Origin: Planctomycetia bacterium
Lineage (GTDB): Bacteria; Planctomycetota; Planctomycetia; Pirellulales; UBA1268
Direction of reading: 5' to 3'
Length of the DNA: 38,953 nucleotides
Assembly: GCA_009926295.1 (NCBI GenBank)
Contig: RFPF01000002.1
Coordinates: forward strand, 1-38,953
Within the stretch, counting starts at the first letter, position 1, and the number at the start of each line of letters is the position of its first letter. A program made the translations under genes and the position numbers. This document shows positions 16,193 to 23,662 of the stretch, in pieces. The notes under the pieces were generated by a model that was not told where the DNA came from, did not search any database, and was given only the letters and a program-made list of their open reading frames with translations.

Positions 16193-16381
16193 ACCGCCCG
16201 ACCCGCCCGGATATCGGGGTCGCGCGGCGGGCACCCCGGGACGGATGGCCCGATCGCGGAGACTCGGGGGGCATCCCGCAGAAGGCTGCGGACGCGCCGC
16301 AGTGCCAGCCGATACCTCCCCTGTGCGGCGGCCGGGACGGGTCTTCCCCATCGGCCTTCCGCCCCGCCCGAAGAGCCATCG

Positions 16382-16615
16382 ATGCCCGCTCGCGACATCA
16401 ACGTGATCGCCCTGGTCAAAGGCGGGGAACGCTACGTCTTCCTGTATGACGACGACAGCCGGGCCGAGGCCATCAAGACCCTCGGCCGCTACGCCGCCAA
16501 TCCCGACCTGAGCTTCTCGTGGTACGACGCCGCGGTGCTGGGCCAGAAGGTCCGACAAAGCGCACCGCGAGTCAACCGCCTGCGGAGCGTTCCGCCGGCC
16601 GACCGCACCGCCTGA
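16382..16615 (+). CDS. small protein upstream of xer, unknown function
   Basis: 77 residues beginning MPARDINVIALVKGGERYVF, with a patterned alpha/beta first half (YDDDSRAEAIKTLGRYAANP) and a basic, Pro-containing tail. Codon use is like its neighbours and the stop lies 20 bp before the recombinase start, so it is likely a real gene in one transcript with xer. I recognise no named domain. The preceding 189 bp (16193-16381) contain nothing I can identify. Confidence 0.75.
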   Translation: MPARDINVIALVKGGERYVFLYDDDSRAEAIKTLGRYAANPDLSFSWYDAAVLGQKVRQSAPRVNRLRSVPPADRTA

Positions 16616-16635
16616 TCCGGGGGCGATCCCGCGTC

Positions 16636-17556
16636 ATGGCAGCCCGAACGCCGGCTCCGACAGGATCGTTTTCCGCCGCCGCCGACCGGTTCCTGAGATT
16701 CATGACGGCGGAACGAGGGGCCTCCCCGCTGACCCTCAAGAGCTATCGGGAGGATCTGCTCCAGTTGGAGGAATTCCTGCGGTCCGCCGGCTGCCGGACG
16801 CCGGCCGATGCCTCCAGCTCCATCCTGCGCCGGTTTCAAGCCGGCCTCGGCGCCGCGGGATACGCCCCGGCGACGGTTGCCCGCAAGCTCGCGAGCATGC
16901 GCAGTTTCTATGCCTTCGGGCAGCGCGAGGGCTGGATTCGGGCCAACCCTGCGAAGCCGCTGCGCAGCCCGCGCCGCCCGCGAAAGCTCCCGAAGTTCCT
17001 CACCGGCGAGGAGATCGCGAGACTCCTCTCCGCTCCAGATCCCGCCGCCGCCGGCGGCCTCCGCGACCGTGCGATCCTCGAACTCATGTATTCGTCGGGC
17101 GTGCGCGTCCGCGAACTTGTGGGGCTCGACGACGGCGACCTCGATCTCGCCAATGGCACGATCCGCGTTCGGGGCAAGGGCCGGCGCGAGCGACTGGGCA
17201 TCGTGGGCACTCACGCCCGCACCGCGATCCGCCAGTGGCTCGCCACGCGGCCGCGATCCACCGTGCCCGGCCGCAGCCGGCCGCTGTTCACGAATCGTCT
17301 TGGCGGCCGTCTCTCGGTCCGCGGCATCGCCCGCCTGCTCGAAAAGCACCTCGCCACCGCCGGCCTCGCTCGACGCGCGAGCCCCCACACGCTGCGGCAC
17401 AGCTTCGCGACCCATCTGCTCGACGCGGGCGCCGACATCCGGAGCGTGCAGGAACTGCTCGGCCACAAGAGCCTCGTGACCACCCAGATCTACACGCACG
17501 TCACGACGACCCGGCTCCGCGAAGCCTTCGACAGGGCTCATCCGCGCGCGAAGTGA
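16636..17556 (+). CDS. xerC: Xer-type tyrosine recombinase
   Basis: 306 residues, the usual size for XerC/XerD, which resolve chromosome dimers at dif. N-terminal SAM-like core-binding domain (about 15-105), catalytic domain with Arg157 (SSGVRVREL), Lys181 (GKGRRERL), His251 and Arg254 (PHTLRHSFATHLL), His277 (LLGHKSLVTTQIY) and the nucleophile Tyr286. All catalytic residues are present. XerC and XerD cannot be told apart from this window. The stop codon falls inside a 27-bp inverted repeat. Confidence 0.93.
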   Translation: MAARTPAPTGSFSAAADRFLRFMTAERGASPLTLKSYREDLLQLEEFLRSAGCRTPADASSSILRRFQAGLGAAGYAPATVARKLASMRSFYAFGQREGWIRANPAKPLRSPRRPRKLPKFLTGEEIARLLSAPDPAAAGGLRDRAILELMYSSGVRVRELVGLDDGDLDLANGTIRVRGKGRRERLGIVGTHARTAIRQWLATRPRSTVPGRSRPLFTNRLGGRLSVRGIARLLEKHLATAGLARRASPHTLRHSFATHLLDAGADIRSVQELLGHKSLVTTQIYTHVTTTRLREAFDRAHPRAK

Positions 17557-17695
17557 CGCCCTCAGATCGTGAGAGCGCCTCGGGGACACCCTGGGCCAGG
17601 GCCAACGCGATCGTGCCGGCTCGTGACTGCCCGCGCCCTCTCGCTTGACGTTCGCCTCGGCCATCGCGGCGCTCTCACGATCAGAGGGCGTCGCT
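17552..17695. repeat. 144-bp element bounded by 27-bp inverted repeats
   Basis: Arms at 17552-17578 and 17669-17695 match at 25 of 27 positions when one is reverse-complemented; the shared heart is GATCGTGAGAGCGC. The two differences are one A opposite A and one T opposite G. The 90-bp interior has no convincing ORF or further large stem. The left arm covers the xer stop codon and the right arm ends 8 bp from the stop of the broken regulator. No target-site duplication is visible. It could be a MITE-like insertion, a folded 3' end for two convergent genes, or a recombinase site. Confidence 0.85.
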
Positions 17696-17702
17696 CACGA
17701 AC

Positions 17703-18300
17703 TCAGACGAGGCCGCGGCGGACGGCCCAGACGGCGGCCTGCGTGCGGTCCGACACCGCGATCTTCCGCAGGATGTTCTGCACGTGCTCCTTCACGGTTT
17801 CCACGCTGATCGTCAGCGACTGCGCGATCTCCTTGTTGGAGAGGCTGCGTGAGGGGGATGTCGGGGTCGGCCGTGGCGACCCGGTTGGCCATCGTCGTGG
17901 CCACCCGGCGCAGCTCACCGGCCCGCATCGGAAGCTGTCCCGCCGCCGCGCCGGTGATCGAATTGATCAGTTCGGCACGGCTCGAACCCTTGAGCATGTA
18001 GTCGTGGGCACCCGCGGCCACGGCCCGGGCGACGTAGGTGGGGTTGTCGAAGGTGGAGAGCATGACACAGCGCACGTTCGGCATGTCGGCTCGAATCTTC
18101 TCCAAGGCGGCGAGGCCGTCTTTCCCGGGCATCCGGATGTCGAGAAGCACGACGTCGGGCTTGAGTTTTTTGGTGAGCTTCACGGCCTCGTCGCCGGTCG
18201 ACGCCTCGCCCACGATCTTCACCTCCGAGCCGGCGAGCAGGCTCACGAGCCCGCGGCGAACCACTTCATGGTCGTCTGCGATCACCACCTTCACTGCCAT
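17703..18300 (-). pseudogene. LuxR/NarL-type response regulator with frameshifting deletion in the HTH
   Basis: The first frame gives a complete receiver: ADDHEVVRRGL at the start, phosphoacceptor Asp54 in VVLLDIRMPGKDG, TFDNPTYVARAVAAGAHDY and a Lys in MLKGSS. After IPLT it runs into nonsense. The other frame resumes at LSNKEIAQSLTISVETVKE and reads through the recognition helix to AVWAVRRGLV and a stop. In the family about 13 codons (the PREREVLRLLAEG-like helix 1) lie between these two pieces; here only 4 nt do, so about 35 nt are missing around 17845-17850. As it stands the product would have a receiver but no working DNA-binding domain. The AGAGGAAGAG purine tract before the ATG suggests it was recently translated. 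No sensor kinase gene is adjacent. Confidence 0.8.
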
Positions 18301-18585
18301 CGCTCTCACTCTTCCTCTTTCTGCGACTCACCGCCGCTCAAAAGTCCGATCGCCCGCCCGACGCCGAGTGCCTGTCCAGCAATAGTGTACCTGAATCACG
18401 CTCAGAGATTCTTTCCCATCAGGAATATCACGCCAGAGAGCACGTAAATCCATCGGGCCACATTTGAAGAAAATTCCGCGAGGTTCCAACCACCCGGACG
18501 GGCGATGGCTGGCTTCGGCCTCGAGTCGCGTCCCCCCCTGCCCCGGCTCCCCCGAACGACGGGACACTTCGCGGTCGTGGCGGCG
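18301..18585. other. intergenic region between hemC end and the response regulator
   Basis: 285 bp without a supported gene. The stretch 18370-18480 is distinctly AT-richer than the rest of the window and probably contains the promoter of the regulator; TACACT on the minus strand near 18390 is a possible -10 but lacks a -35 partner. No terminator with a T-run is seen after hemC. Confidence 0.5.
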
Positions 18586-19536
18586 TCAACCGCCCGTCCC
18601 TCCGGCGCGGGCCGCGGCGAGCATTTCGTCGGCACCCGCTGCCCGCAACAGCCCAGCCACCCGGAGGCCGAGCGCCTCGGGTGTCTCGCCGGGCCTCGCC
18701 GTCTCGGCGGCGACGATCCTCCGGACAGTCGCGTTCGCCACGGCCAGCACGCAGCCTCCGAGATGCAGCCGGCCTTCCTCGCCGTGACGTGCCCAGCCAC
18801 CGATGGGGGCGAGGCATCCTCCGGCGAGGCAGCCGAGGAAGCTCCTCTCCGCCACGACGGCCGCATGGGTTTCCGCGTCGTCGAGGGCCCCGATCACTGC
18901 CAGCGTGGCTTCGTCGTCGGCACGCGCCTGCACCACGAGCGCCCCCTGGGCGATGGCGGGCCAGAATTCGTCCGGCTGCAGGACCTCCGTGATGCGAGAC
19001 TCGAGGCCGAGCCGCTCGAGGCCCGCCCCCGCGAGAACGAGCGCATCGAATTCACCGGCATCCAGCCGCCGGAGCCGCGAGTCGACGTTCCCCCGAACGC
19101 CGCGCACCTCGACATCGCCGCGGAGCATCCTCACCTGCAGGCTGCGCCTCACGCTCGACGTGCCCACGACTGCGCCCGGCGGCAGGGCCGCGAGCCCCAT
19201 GCCCAGGCGGCCCACCAGCACGTCGAAGGGCAGCGCCCGCCGCGGGACGCAGGCCAGTGACAGGCCGGGGGTTTCCGCCGTGGGAAGATCCTTGAGGCTG
19301 TGCACCGCCACATCGATCCGGCGGGCGAGCAACGCCGCCTCCAGCTCCCGCACGAACACGCCGTCGCCGCCGATCGTCGGCGTCCAGGCGTCGCCGCGCT
19401 CGTCACCACTGGTCGTGATCGTCTCGAGTTGCACCACGGCCCCGAGGAGCCGCAGCTGCTCGGCGATCAGGCCGGTCTGCGTGCGGGCGAGAAGGCTCGC
19501 CCGGGTGCCGATCCGGATGCCGGTCTGCGGCGTCAT
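18586..19536 (-). CDS. hemC: hydroxymethylbilane synthase (porphobilinogen deaminase)
   Basis: 316 residues, family length. It polymerises four porphobilinogens to hydroxymethylbilane in tetrapyrrole synthesis. IRIGTRASLLARTQT at the N-terminus, VHSLKDLPT, GTSSVRRSLQV and RGNVDSRLRRLD are signature segments. The dipyrromethane cofactor cysteine is Cys241 in LAGGCLAPIGG. GGAGGT sits 7 nt before the ATG, which overlaps the comF-like stop by 4 nt (ATGA). With hemH at 37230 it marks heme synthesis, but the two are far apart. Confidence 0.97.
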   Translation of the reverse strand: MTPQTGIRIGTRASLLARTQTGLIAEQLRLLGAVVQLETITTSGDERGDAWTPTIGGDGVFVRELEAALLARRIDVAVHSLKDLPTAETPGLSLACVPRRALPFDVLVGRLGMGLAALPPGAVVGTSSVRRSLQVRMLRGDVEVRGVRGNVDSRLRRLDAGEFDALVLAGAGLERLGLESRITEVLQPDEFWPAIAQGALVVQARADDEATLAVIGALDDAETHAAVVAERSFLGCLAGGCLAPIGGWARHGEEGRLHLGGCVLAVANATVRRIVAAETARPGETPEALGLRVAGLLRAAGADEMLAAARAGGTGG

Positions 19537-20306
19537 GCGGGGACCTCCGTGCGCCACGCGTCGGCGGTGCGGTCGGCCATCGCCAGGGCGGCACCGAACA
19601 CGGCGGCGGCCCCCGCTTCGCGGAGGATGCGGCAGCAGGCGGCCAGGGTGGCACCGGTCGTGACGACGTCGTCGACCACGAGCACCCGCCTGCCCGCGAC
19701 GGACGAGCGCACGCGGAACGCCCCTGCGACGTTTCCCCCGCGTTCCTCCGCGGGCAGTTCGTTCTGCATCCGCGTGGCCCGGGTGCGCACGATCACGGCC
19801 CGGACGTCGCGTCCGATCGCCCAACCGAGCGGCCGGGCGATGTCTTCCGCCGAACTCGTGCCGCGAGACCAGCGCCGCCACCAGTGCATGGGCACGGGGA
19901 CCACGGCGTCGATTCCGGCGCGCTCGAAGAACGGCCGGTGCTTCTCCACGAGCAGGCGGGCCAACGCGGCGGCGAGGTCTTCCGCCCCGGGCCGTTTGAT
20001 CCGCAGGATCGCCTCGCGGAGAGGGTCGGCGTAACCGCCCAGGATCGCGATGCCCTCCCACTGCGGCCTGCGTCGGCCGCACGCCGAGCACCCGGCCCGT
20101 GGCGACACCTCCGCCGCAGCCGCGCCGCACCGCTGGCAGCGGGCCTGGTCATGGCGGAACTCCCGCGCGCACCGGCTGCAGAGGTCGCCGCCTTCGAGGT
20201 GCGACTCGCAGCGGCACCAGCGACACGAGGGTGGAAAGAGCAGATCGGCCCCCGCACCGGCCCAGCGGACCGCCCTCCGACGCCAGCGTCGTGCCCAGGA
20301 AATCAT
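19533..20306 (-). CDS. ComF-family phosphoribosyltransferase
   Basis: 257 residues. An N-terminal zinc-ribbon region carries CRWC, LCSRC, CQRCG and CSACG pairs (about 25-80), as in ComF/GntX proteins linked to DNA uptake or purine-related chemistry. The PRPP-binding loop is VLVVDDVVTTGATLAACC near the C-terminus. The start MISWARRWRRR is chosen because it begins just before the conserved LLFPPSCRWC stretch; a start at 20408 would run through the divergent promoter. It is translationally coupled to hemC. No other competence genes are present. Confidence 0.9.
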   Translation of the reverse strand: MISWARRWRRRAVRWAGAGADLLFPPSCRWCRCESHLEGGDLCSRCAREFRHDQARCQRCGAAAAEVSPRAGCSACGRRRPQWEGIAILGGYADPLREAILRIKRPGAEDLAAALARLLVEKHRPFFERAGIDAVVPVPMHWWRRWSRGTSSAEDIARPLGWAIGRDVRAVIVRTRATRMQNELPAEERGGNVAGAFRVRSSVAGRRVLVVDDVVTTGATLAACCRILREAGAAAVFGAALAMADRTADAWRTEVPA

Positions 20307-20331
20307 CGGAATTGCGACCGTTCCGCTCAGA

Positions 20332-20360
20332 TTGACGGTGCCCCGGGCGCCTCCTATCCT
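20332..20360 (+). promoter_or_regulatory. sigma-70-type promoter for the LptF/G permease gene
   Basis: TTGACG (20332-20337), 17-nt spacer, TATCCT (20355-20360). It lies about 54 bp before the start codon with a predicted transcript start near 20367. It sits in the divergent gap shared with the ComF-family gene. Confidence 0.6.
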
Positions 20361-20413
20361 CCCGCGCCCGCGGGCACGAATCACGTCCGCCCATCCCGCT
20401 GCATGCACGACCG

Positions 20414-21544
20414 ATGCTCATCGACCGCTACATCGCCCGGGCGCAGTTGCACGCCTTCGTGATCGTGTTCGTCAGTCTGGCAGGGCTGACGTTCGTTGTC
20501 GATGCCTTCACCAACATCGAGGAATTCATCGCCCACGGGGCCGAGGCCGGCGGCCTGTGGCGGGTGCTCGCCGGGTACTACGGCTGCCGCCTCGTCTCCT
20601 TCTTCGACGCCACCAGCCCGGTCATCGCACTGGCCAGCGCCATGTTCGCGCTCTCGTGGCTCGAGCGACACAACGAGCTGACCGCCCTCCTCGCGGCCGG
20701 GGTCACACGCTGGCGGATCGCGAGACCGGCCCTCGTGTTTGCCGCGGTGGTGAGCCTGCTCGCGATGGTGAATCGCGAGCTCGTGCTGCCGCAGATCCGC
20801 CACGCGTTCTCGCGCAACGCCCAGGATCTGCGCGGTGACGCCGCCCACCCGTTCGAAGCCCGCTACGACCACCGCACCGAGATCCTGTTTCGCGGCCGCA
20901 CCGCTCAGATGGGTCGCTGCCGGATCGAGGCACCCAGCCTGCTCCTGCCGCCGGCGCTCGCGGAGTACGGCCCGCAGATCGATGCCGCGGAGGCGTTCTG
21001 GATGCCCGCGACCCCCGGGCGCCCGGCCGGCTACCTGCTCGTCGGCGTGACCGAGCCGGCCGACGTCGACAGGCTCCAGCCGCTGGCGGCGGGCGACGAC
21101 GTGGTCGTCCTCACGCGCTCGACCGCGTCGTGGCTCGAACCGGGGCAGTGCTACGTCGTCAGCGACGTCTCGTTCGAACAGATGATCGGCTCCACGAACT
21201 GGAGCCAGTATTCCTCGACGCCGGACCTTGTCGGAGCGATCGCCAATCCGAGCCTCGGCGTGGGAGCCGACGTGCCGCTGCGGGTCCACGCCAGGTTCGT
21301 GGCGCCCGTGCTCGACATGTCGCTGGCGGTGCTCGGCATCCCGCTCGTGGTCGGCCCGAACCGCCGCGGCATCTTCGTCGCCGTCGGGTCGTGCGTCGCG
21401 ATGACCGTGCTGTTCTTCCTCGTGACGATGGGCTGCCACGCGCTCGCGACCGGCTACCTGCTGAGCCCGTCGCTCGGGGCGTGGCTCCCGCTGCTCGTCC
21501 TCGCCCCACTCGCCGCCTGGCGCGCCCAGCCGCTGTGGCAGTGA
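20414..21544 (+). CDS. LptF/LptG-family permease
   Basis: 376 residues. Inner-membrane subunit of the lipopolysaccharide export ABC complex (YjgP/YjgQ). Starts LIDRYIARAQLHAFVIVFVS; TM helices at about 12-35, 52-75 and 95-118, then a periplasmic beta-jellyroll region (about 135-290) and three C-terminal helices (about 298-372, with LAVLGIPLVVGPNRRG and LLVLAPLAAWRAQPLW). ERHNELTALLAAGVTRWRI is the conserved coupling-helix segment. The ATPase LptB and a second permease are not adjacent. LptF and LptG cannot be distinguished. Presence implies a lipopolysaccharide-type outer membrane. Confidence 0.9.
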   Translation: MLIDRYIARAQLHAFVIVFVSLAGLTFVVDAFTNIEEFIAHGAEAGGLWRVLAGYYGCRLVSFFDATSPVIALASAMFALSWLERHNELTALLAAGVTRWRIARPALVFAAVVSLLAMVNRELVLPQIRHAFSRNAQDLRGDAAHPFEARYDHRTEILFRGRTAQMGRCRIEAPSLLLPPALAEYGPQIDAAEAFWMPATPGRPAGYLLVGVTEPADVDRLQPLAAGDDVVVLTRSTASWLEPGQCYVVSDVSFEQMIGSTNWSQYSSTPDLVGAIANPSLGVGADVPLRVHARFVAPVLDMSLAVLGIPLVVGPNRRGIFVAVGSCVAMTVLFFLVTMGCHALATGYLLSPSLGAWLPLLVLAPLAAWRAQPLWQ

Positions 21545-21611
21545 TGCCGGTCGTGAGGATTCGAGCGCGGGCGCCGCGGCCGGCAAACCCGTCCCAGCCC
21601 GCCGCAACCCC

Positions 21612-21629
21612 GGAGCCCGCAAGGGCTTC
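21612..21629 (+). terminator. GCAA-tetraloop hairpin after the permease gene
   Basis: GGAGCCC-GCAA-GGGCTTC forms a 7-bp stem with one G-U pair, 67 nt past the stop. A T-rich tract ending in TTTTTT follows only about 25 nt later, so it is either an imperfect terminator or part of the fliW leader. Confidence 0.4.
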
Positions 21630-21698
21630 CGCATCCCTTCTCTTTCGCCAGTCCTTTTTTCTCTACCCGGACCCCCACCGCTGCCGATGCCATTGGTA

Positions 21699-21735
21699 CG
21701 AACGGGAGTTCGGTCGGAGAGCGGGTCGTACCCGC
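21699..21735 (+). promoter_or_regulatory. two leader hairpins upstream of fliW, first with GGA in its loop
   Basis: CGAAC-GGGA-GTTCG (21699-21712) presents GGA in a tetraloop, the known CsrA-binding format. GCGGGT-CGT-ACCCGC (21721-21735) follows directly. Both precede the GAAGGAG ribosome binding site of fliW. This suggests CsrA control of its own antagonist, an inference from the motif only. Confidence 0.5.
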
Positions 21736-21763
21736 CCTCACTCGGCGAAGGAGTGCCACTGTC

Positions 21764-22204
21764 ATGCGGATCAACACCACCAGATTCGGGCGGATCGACG
21801 TCGATGCCGCCGATGTCCTGACGTTTCCCAGCGGAGTGCCCGGGCTCGAGGACTGCCGCGAATGGGCCCTGCTCGCCGACGCGTCGAACGACGCGCTGGG
21901 CTGGTTGCAGAGCACCACCCGCGGAGACGTCGCCCTCGCGGTGGTCAGCCCGCGTCGGTTCGTGCCCGACTACCAGGTACGCATCCCGCGCAGTGAACTT
22001 GCGCCCCTCGCCATAGGCGACATCCGCCAGGCGCAGGTCGTGCTCGTCGTCAGCCAGAACGGCAAATCCCTCACGCTCAATTTGAAGGCGCCAATCGTCA
22101 TCAACCTCGAAGCCCGCACCGGCCGTCAGGTCGTCGCGAGCGGCGAGCTGCCGATGCAGTACGAACTCACCACCCACCAACCCTCGCTCAAAAAGAGCGC
22201 ATAA
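21764..22204 (+). CDS. fliW: flagellar assembly factor FliW, CsrA antagonist
   Basis: 146 residues, family size. Starts RINTTRFGRIDVDAADVL, then TFPSGVPGLEDCREWALL, DVALAVVSPRRFVPDYQV and a C-terminal ITLNLKAPIVINLEARTGRQ-like segment (here LTLNLKAPIVINLEARTG). FliW binds CsrA non-competitively and releases flagellin mRNA from repression. It is followed 59 nt later by csrA, the classic fliW-csrA pair. No flagellin gene is in the window. Confidence 0.96.
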   Translation: MRINTTRFGRIDVDAADVLTFPSGVPGLEDCREWALLADASNDALGWLQSTTRGDVALAVVSPRRFVPDYQVRIPRSELAPLAIGDIRQAQVVLVVSQNGKSLTLNLKAPIVINLEARTGRQVVASGELPMQYELTTHQPSLKKSA

Positions 22205-22263
22205 TTGCCAGTACGACGGCGGCTTTCGCCGGCGTCACGAAAGGATTCAGGAAGGACCCTCCG
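22205..22263 (+). promoter_or_regulatory. csrA leader with three GGA motifs over the ribosome binding site
   Basis: A hairpin CGGCG-GCTTT-CGCCG (about 22216-22230) is followed by AAAGGATTCAGGAAGGACCC just before the ATG. Three GGA triplets fall in or beside the Shine-Dalgarno sequence, the arrangement CsrA uses for autorepression in other bacteria. Confidence 0.5.
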
Positions 22264-22548
22264 ATGCTCGTACTTTCCAGGCAACGCGACGAAAGCATCA
22301 TGATCGGCGACAACATCGTCGTCACGATCGTGGACATCCGGGGGGACAAGGTTCGCCTGGGCATCAACGCGCCGTCCGAGATTCCGGTGCATCGCCAGGA
22401 GGTCTACGAGGCGATCCAGCGGGAAAACCTGCGGGCCTCGCGGCTCGAGCCGGGCGACACGCAGGGCATCGGCCGGCTCGCCGGCCGCGGTCCGGCCAAC
22501 GGCCAGCCGGCTCCGCAAAACCGCCCCTCGGACGGCCCGCGTCGGTAG
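22264..22548 (+). CDS. csrA: carbon storage regulator CsrA, first copy
   Basis: 94 residues. Dimeric RNA-binding protein recognising GGA in hairpin loops. MLVLSRQRDESIMIGDNI, VDIRGDKVRLGINAP and IPVHRQEVYEAIQREN are canonical, with the RNA-contact region (LVLSR and VHRQE) intact. A tail of about 35 residues rich in Gly, Pro and Arg extends beyond the usual 60-residue core. It is paired with fliW. A second csrA lies at 36841. Confidence 0.97.
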   Translation: MLVLSRQRDESIMIGDNIVVTIVDIRGDKVRLGINAPSEIPVHRQEVYEAIQRENLRASRLEPGDTQGIGRLAGRGPANGQPAPQNRPSDGPRR

Positions 22549-22564
22549 CGGACGTGTGGGACAC

Positions 22565-22737
22565 GCTTCAGCCTGTCGCCTTCACGCGTCCAATCCGGCT
22601 CGGGGTTGCCCCGTACCATTTCGCCGGACGTTCACTGCGCCCTCCGGGCTGCGTTCACTCCGACTGACTGGCGCTGCGCCATCCATGGCTTCGCTGGTCA
22701 GTCAAGCCGGCTCAAGGGTAGGGGCAACCCCTCGCCT
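22565..22737 (+). repeat. structured intergenic repeat, copy A
   Basis: Begins with GCTTCAGCCTGTC; 30 nt after its first base comes the outer stem GGGGTTGCCCC (22602-22612), which pairs with GGGGCAACCCC (22721-22731). Inside are the hairpin GCCC-TCC-GGGC (22639-22649) and a stem GACTGAC/GTCAGTC (22662-22668 with 22697-22703) enclosing the core GCGCTGCGCCATCCATGGCT (22671-22690). The same parts recur in copies B, C and D. It lies just after csrA. Confidence 0.85.
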
Positions 22738-22756
22738 GCCCATTTCGAGTTGAGAA

Positions 22757-23015
22757 GGCTCGGGACTACCCATGCCTTCGAGCCGGGCTATGGGAGTGAG
22801 CGCAGCCATCTTCACGCGAACACCCGGCATCGTGCCGCTGTTCGCTTTGCCGACCTCCGTCGGCTGGTAATCACCCGGGCCTCCAGCCCTATCGCCGCAG
22901 GCGTGGGAGCTGAGCTTCGCTCGGCGACCGTAAGCCGGAGCCGACGCCGGGACGGCGGTGACGGCGCGACAGCAAGAACGTCCGGCGAGATGGTATGGGG
23001 CAACCCCGAAGCCGG
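22757..23015 (-). repeat. structured intergenic repeat, copy B (diverged, longer)
   Basis: Its minus-strand start reads like copy A: CCGGCTTCGGGGTTGCCCC, then ACCATCTCGCCGGACGTTC. The far end (22758-22774, GGCTCGGGACTACCCAT) is a partial inverted match to that arm. The interior is longer and diverged, with a perfect hairpin GCCGAC-CTCC-GTCGGC (22849-22864) and an ATGGCTGCGCT remnant of the core. Copies A and B fill the 498-bp gap between convergent csrA and the thioredoxin-fold gene in inverted orientation; nothing else is seen there. Confidence 0.7.
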
Positions 23016-23046
23016 CGCGTTGCGTCGAGAAAACCGCCCCGGATCC

Positions 23047-23628
23047 TCACGTGGAAAAATACGGGGGCTCGTTGCCCGGCTTCCACTTGATGTTGCAGCC
23101 CAGGCTCGGGCGCTGGTCGGCGGGCACGGGCCGGCCGGCCAACACCGCATCGAGGGCCGCACGGAGGTCGGCCCCGGTCACCGGGATGTCGTTGCCGGGG
23201 CGGCTCGCGTCGAGTTGCCCGCGGTACACGAGCTTCCGTGCGCCGTCGAAGAGGAAGAAGTCCGGCGTGCAGGCCGCGTGGTAGGCGTGGGCCACCTCCT
23301 GGGTCTCGTCGTAGAGATACGGAAACACGTAGCCCCGCTCCTCAGCCTCGTGCACCATCTGCTCGGGCGAGTCGGCGGGATGGGTGGAAACGTCGTTCGA
23401 GCTGATCGCCACGACGCCGATGCCCCGCGGCAGGTAGTCGCGGCCCAGCTTCGCCAACTCGTCGGCCACGTGTTTGACGAACGGGCAATGGTTGCAGATG
23501 AACATCACGAGGGTGCCCTGCACGCCCGCGGCATCGGCGAGGCCGACCATGCGACCGTCCACATCGGGCAGGGAAAAGTCGGGGGCCGGCGTGCCGAGCG
23601 GCAGCATCGTGCTGGGGGTTCGAACCAT
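23047..23628 (-). CDS. thioredoxin-fold protein (redoxin/AhpC-TSA type)
   Basis: 193 residues. Starts with a TPAPDFSLPDVDGR segment typical of peroxiredoxin-like proteins, and has a CNHC active site (Cys45, Cys48) in VMFICNHCPFVKH, followed by GIGVVAISSNDVSTHPADSP and a cis-Pro region ACTPDFFLFD. Likely a cytosolic thiol oxidoreductase or peroxidase; no signal peptide. The start MVRTPST has CGGAGC about 8 nt upstream. It begins 34 nt after tatD and is probably the last gene of the transcript that starts in the nuo cluster. Confidence 0.88.
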   Translation of the reverse strand: MVRTPSTMLPLGTPAPDFSLPDVDGRMVGLADAAGVQGTLVMFICNHCPFVKHVADELAKLGRDYLPRGIGVVAISSNDVSTHPADSPEQMVHEAEERGYVFPYLYDETQEVAHAYHAACTPDFFLFDGARKLVYRGQLDASRPGNDIPVTGADLRAALDAVLAGRPVPADQRPSLGCNIKWKPGNEPPYFST

Positions 23629-23662
23629 GGCGTGGTGCTCCGGGACGAGGGATTGACGCGGA

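Noticed and set aside
18402..18480. Hydrophobic peptide ending RWIYVLSGVIFLMGKNL on the minus strand
   Set aside because: No start codon or ribosome binding site of its own; the upstream part of the frame is a shadow of hemC. Probably chance in an AT-richer gap.
22595..23015. CRISPR array
   Set aside because: Repeated words occur, but as inverted, irregularly spaced hairpin units without uniform repeats and spacers, and no cas genes are present.
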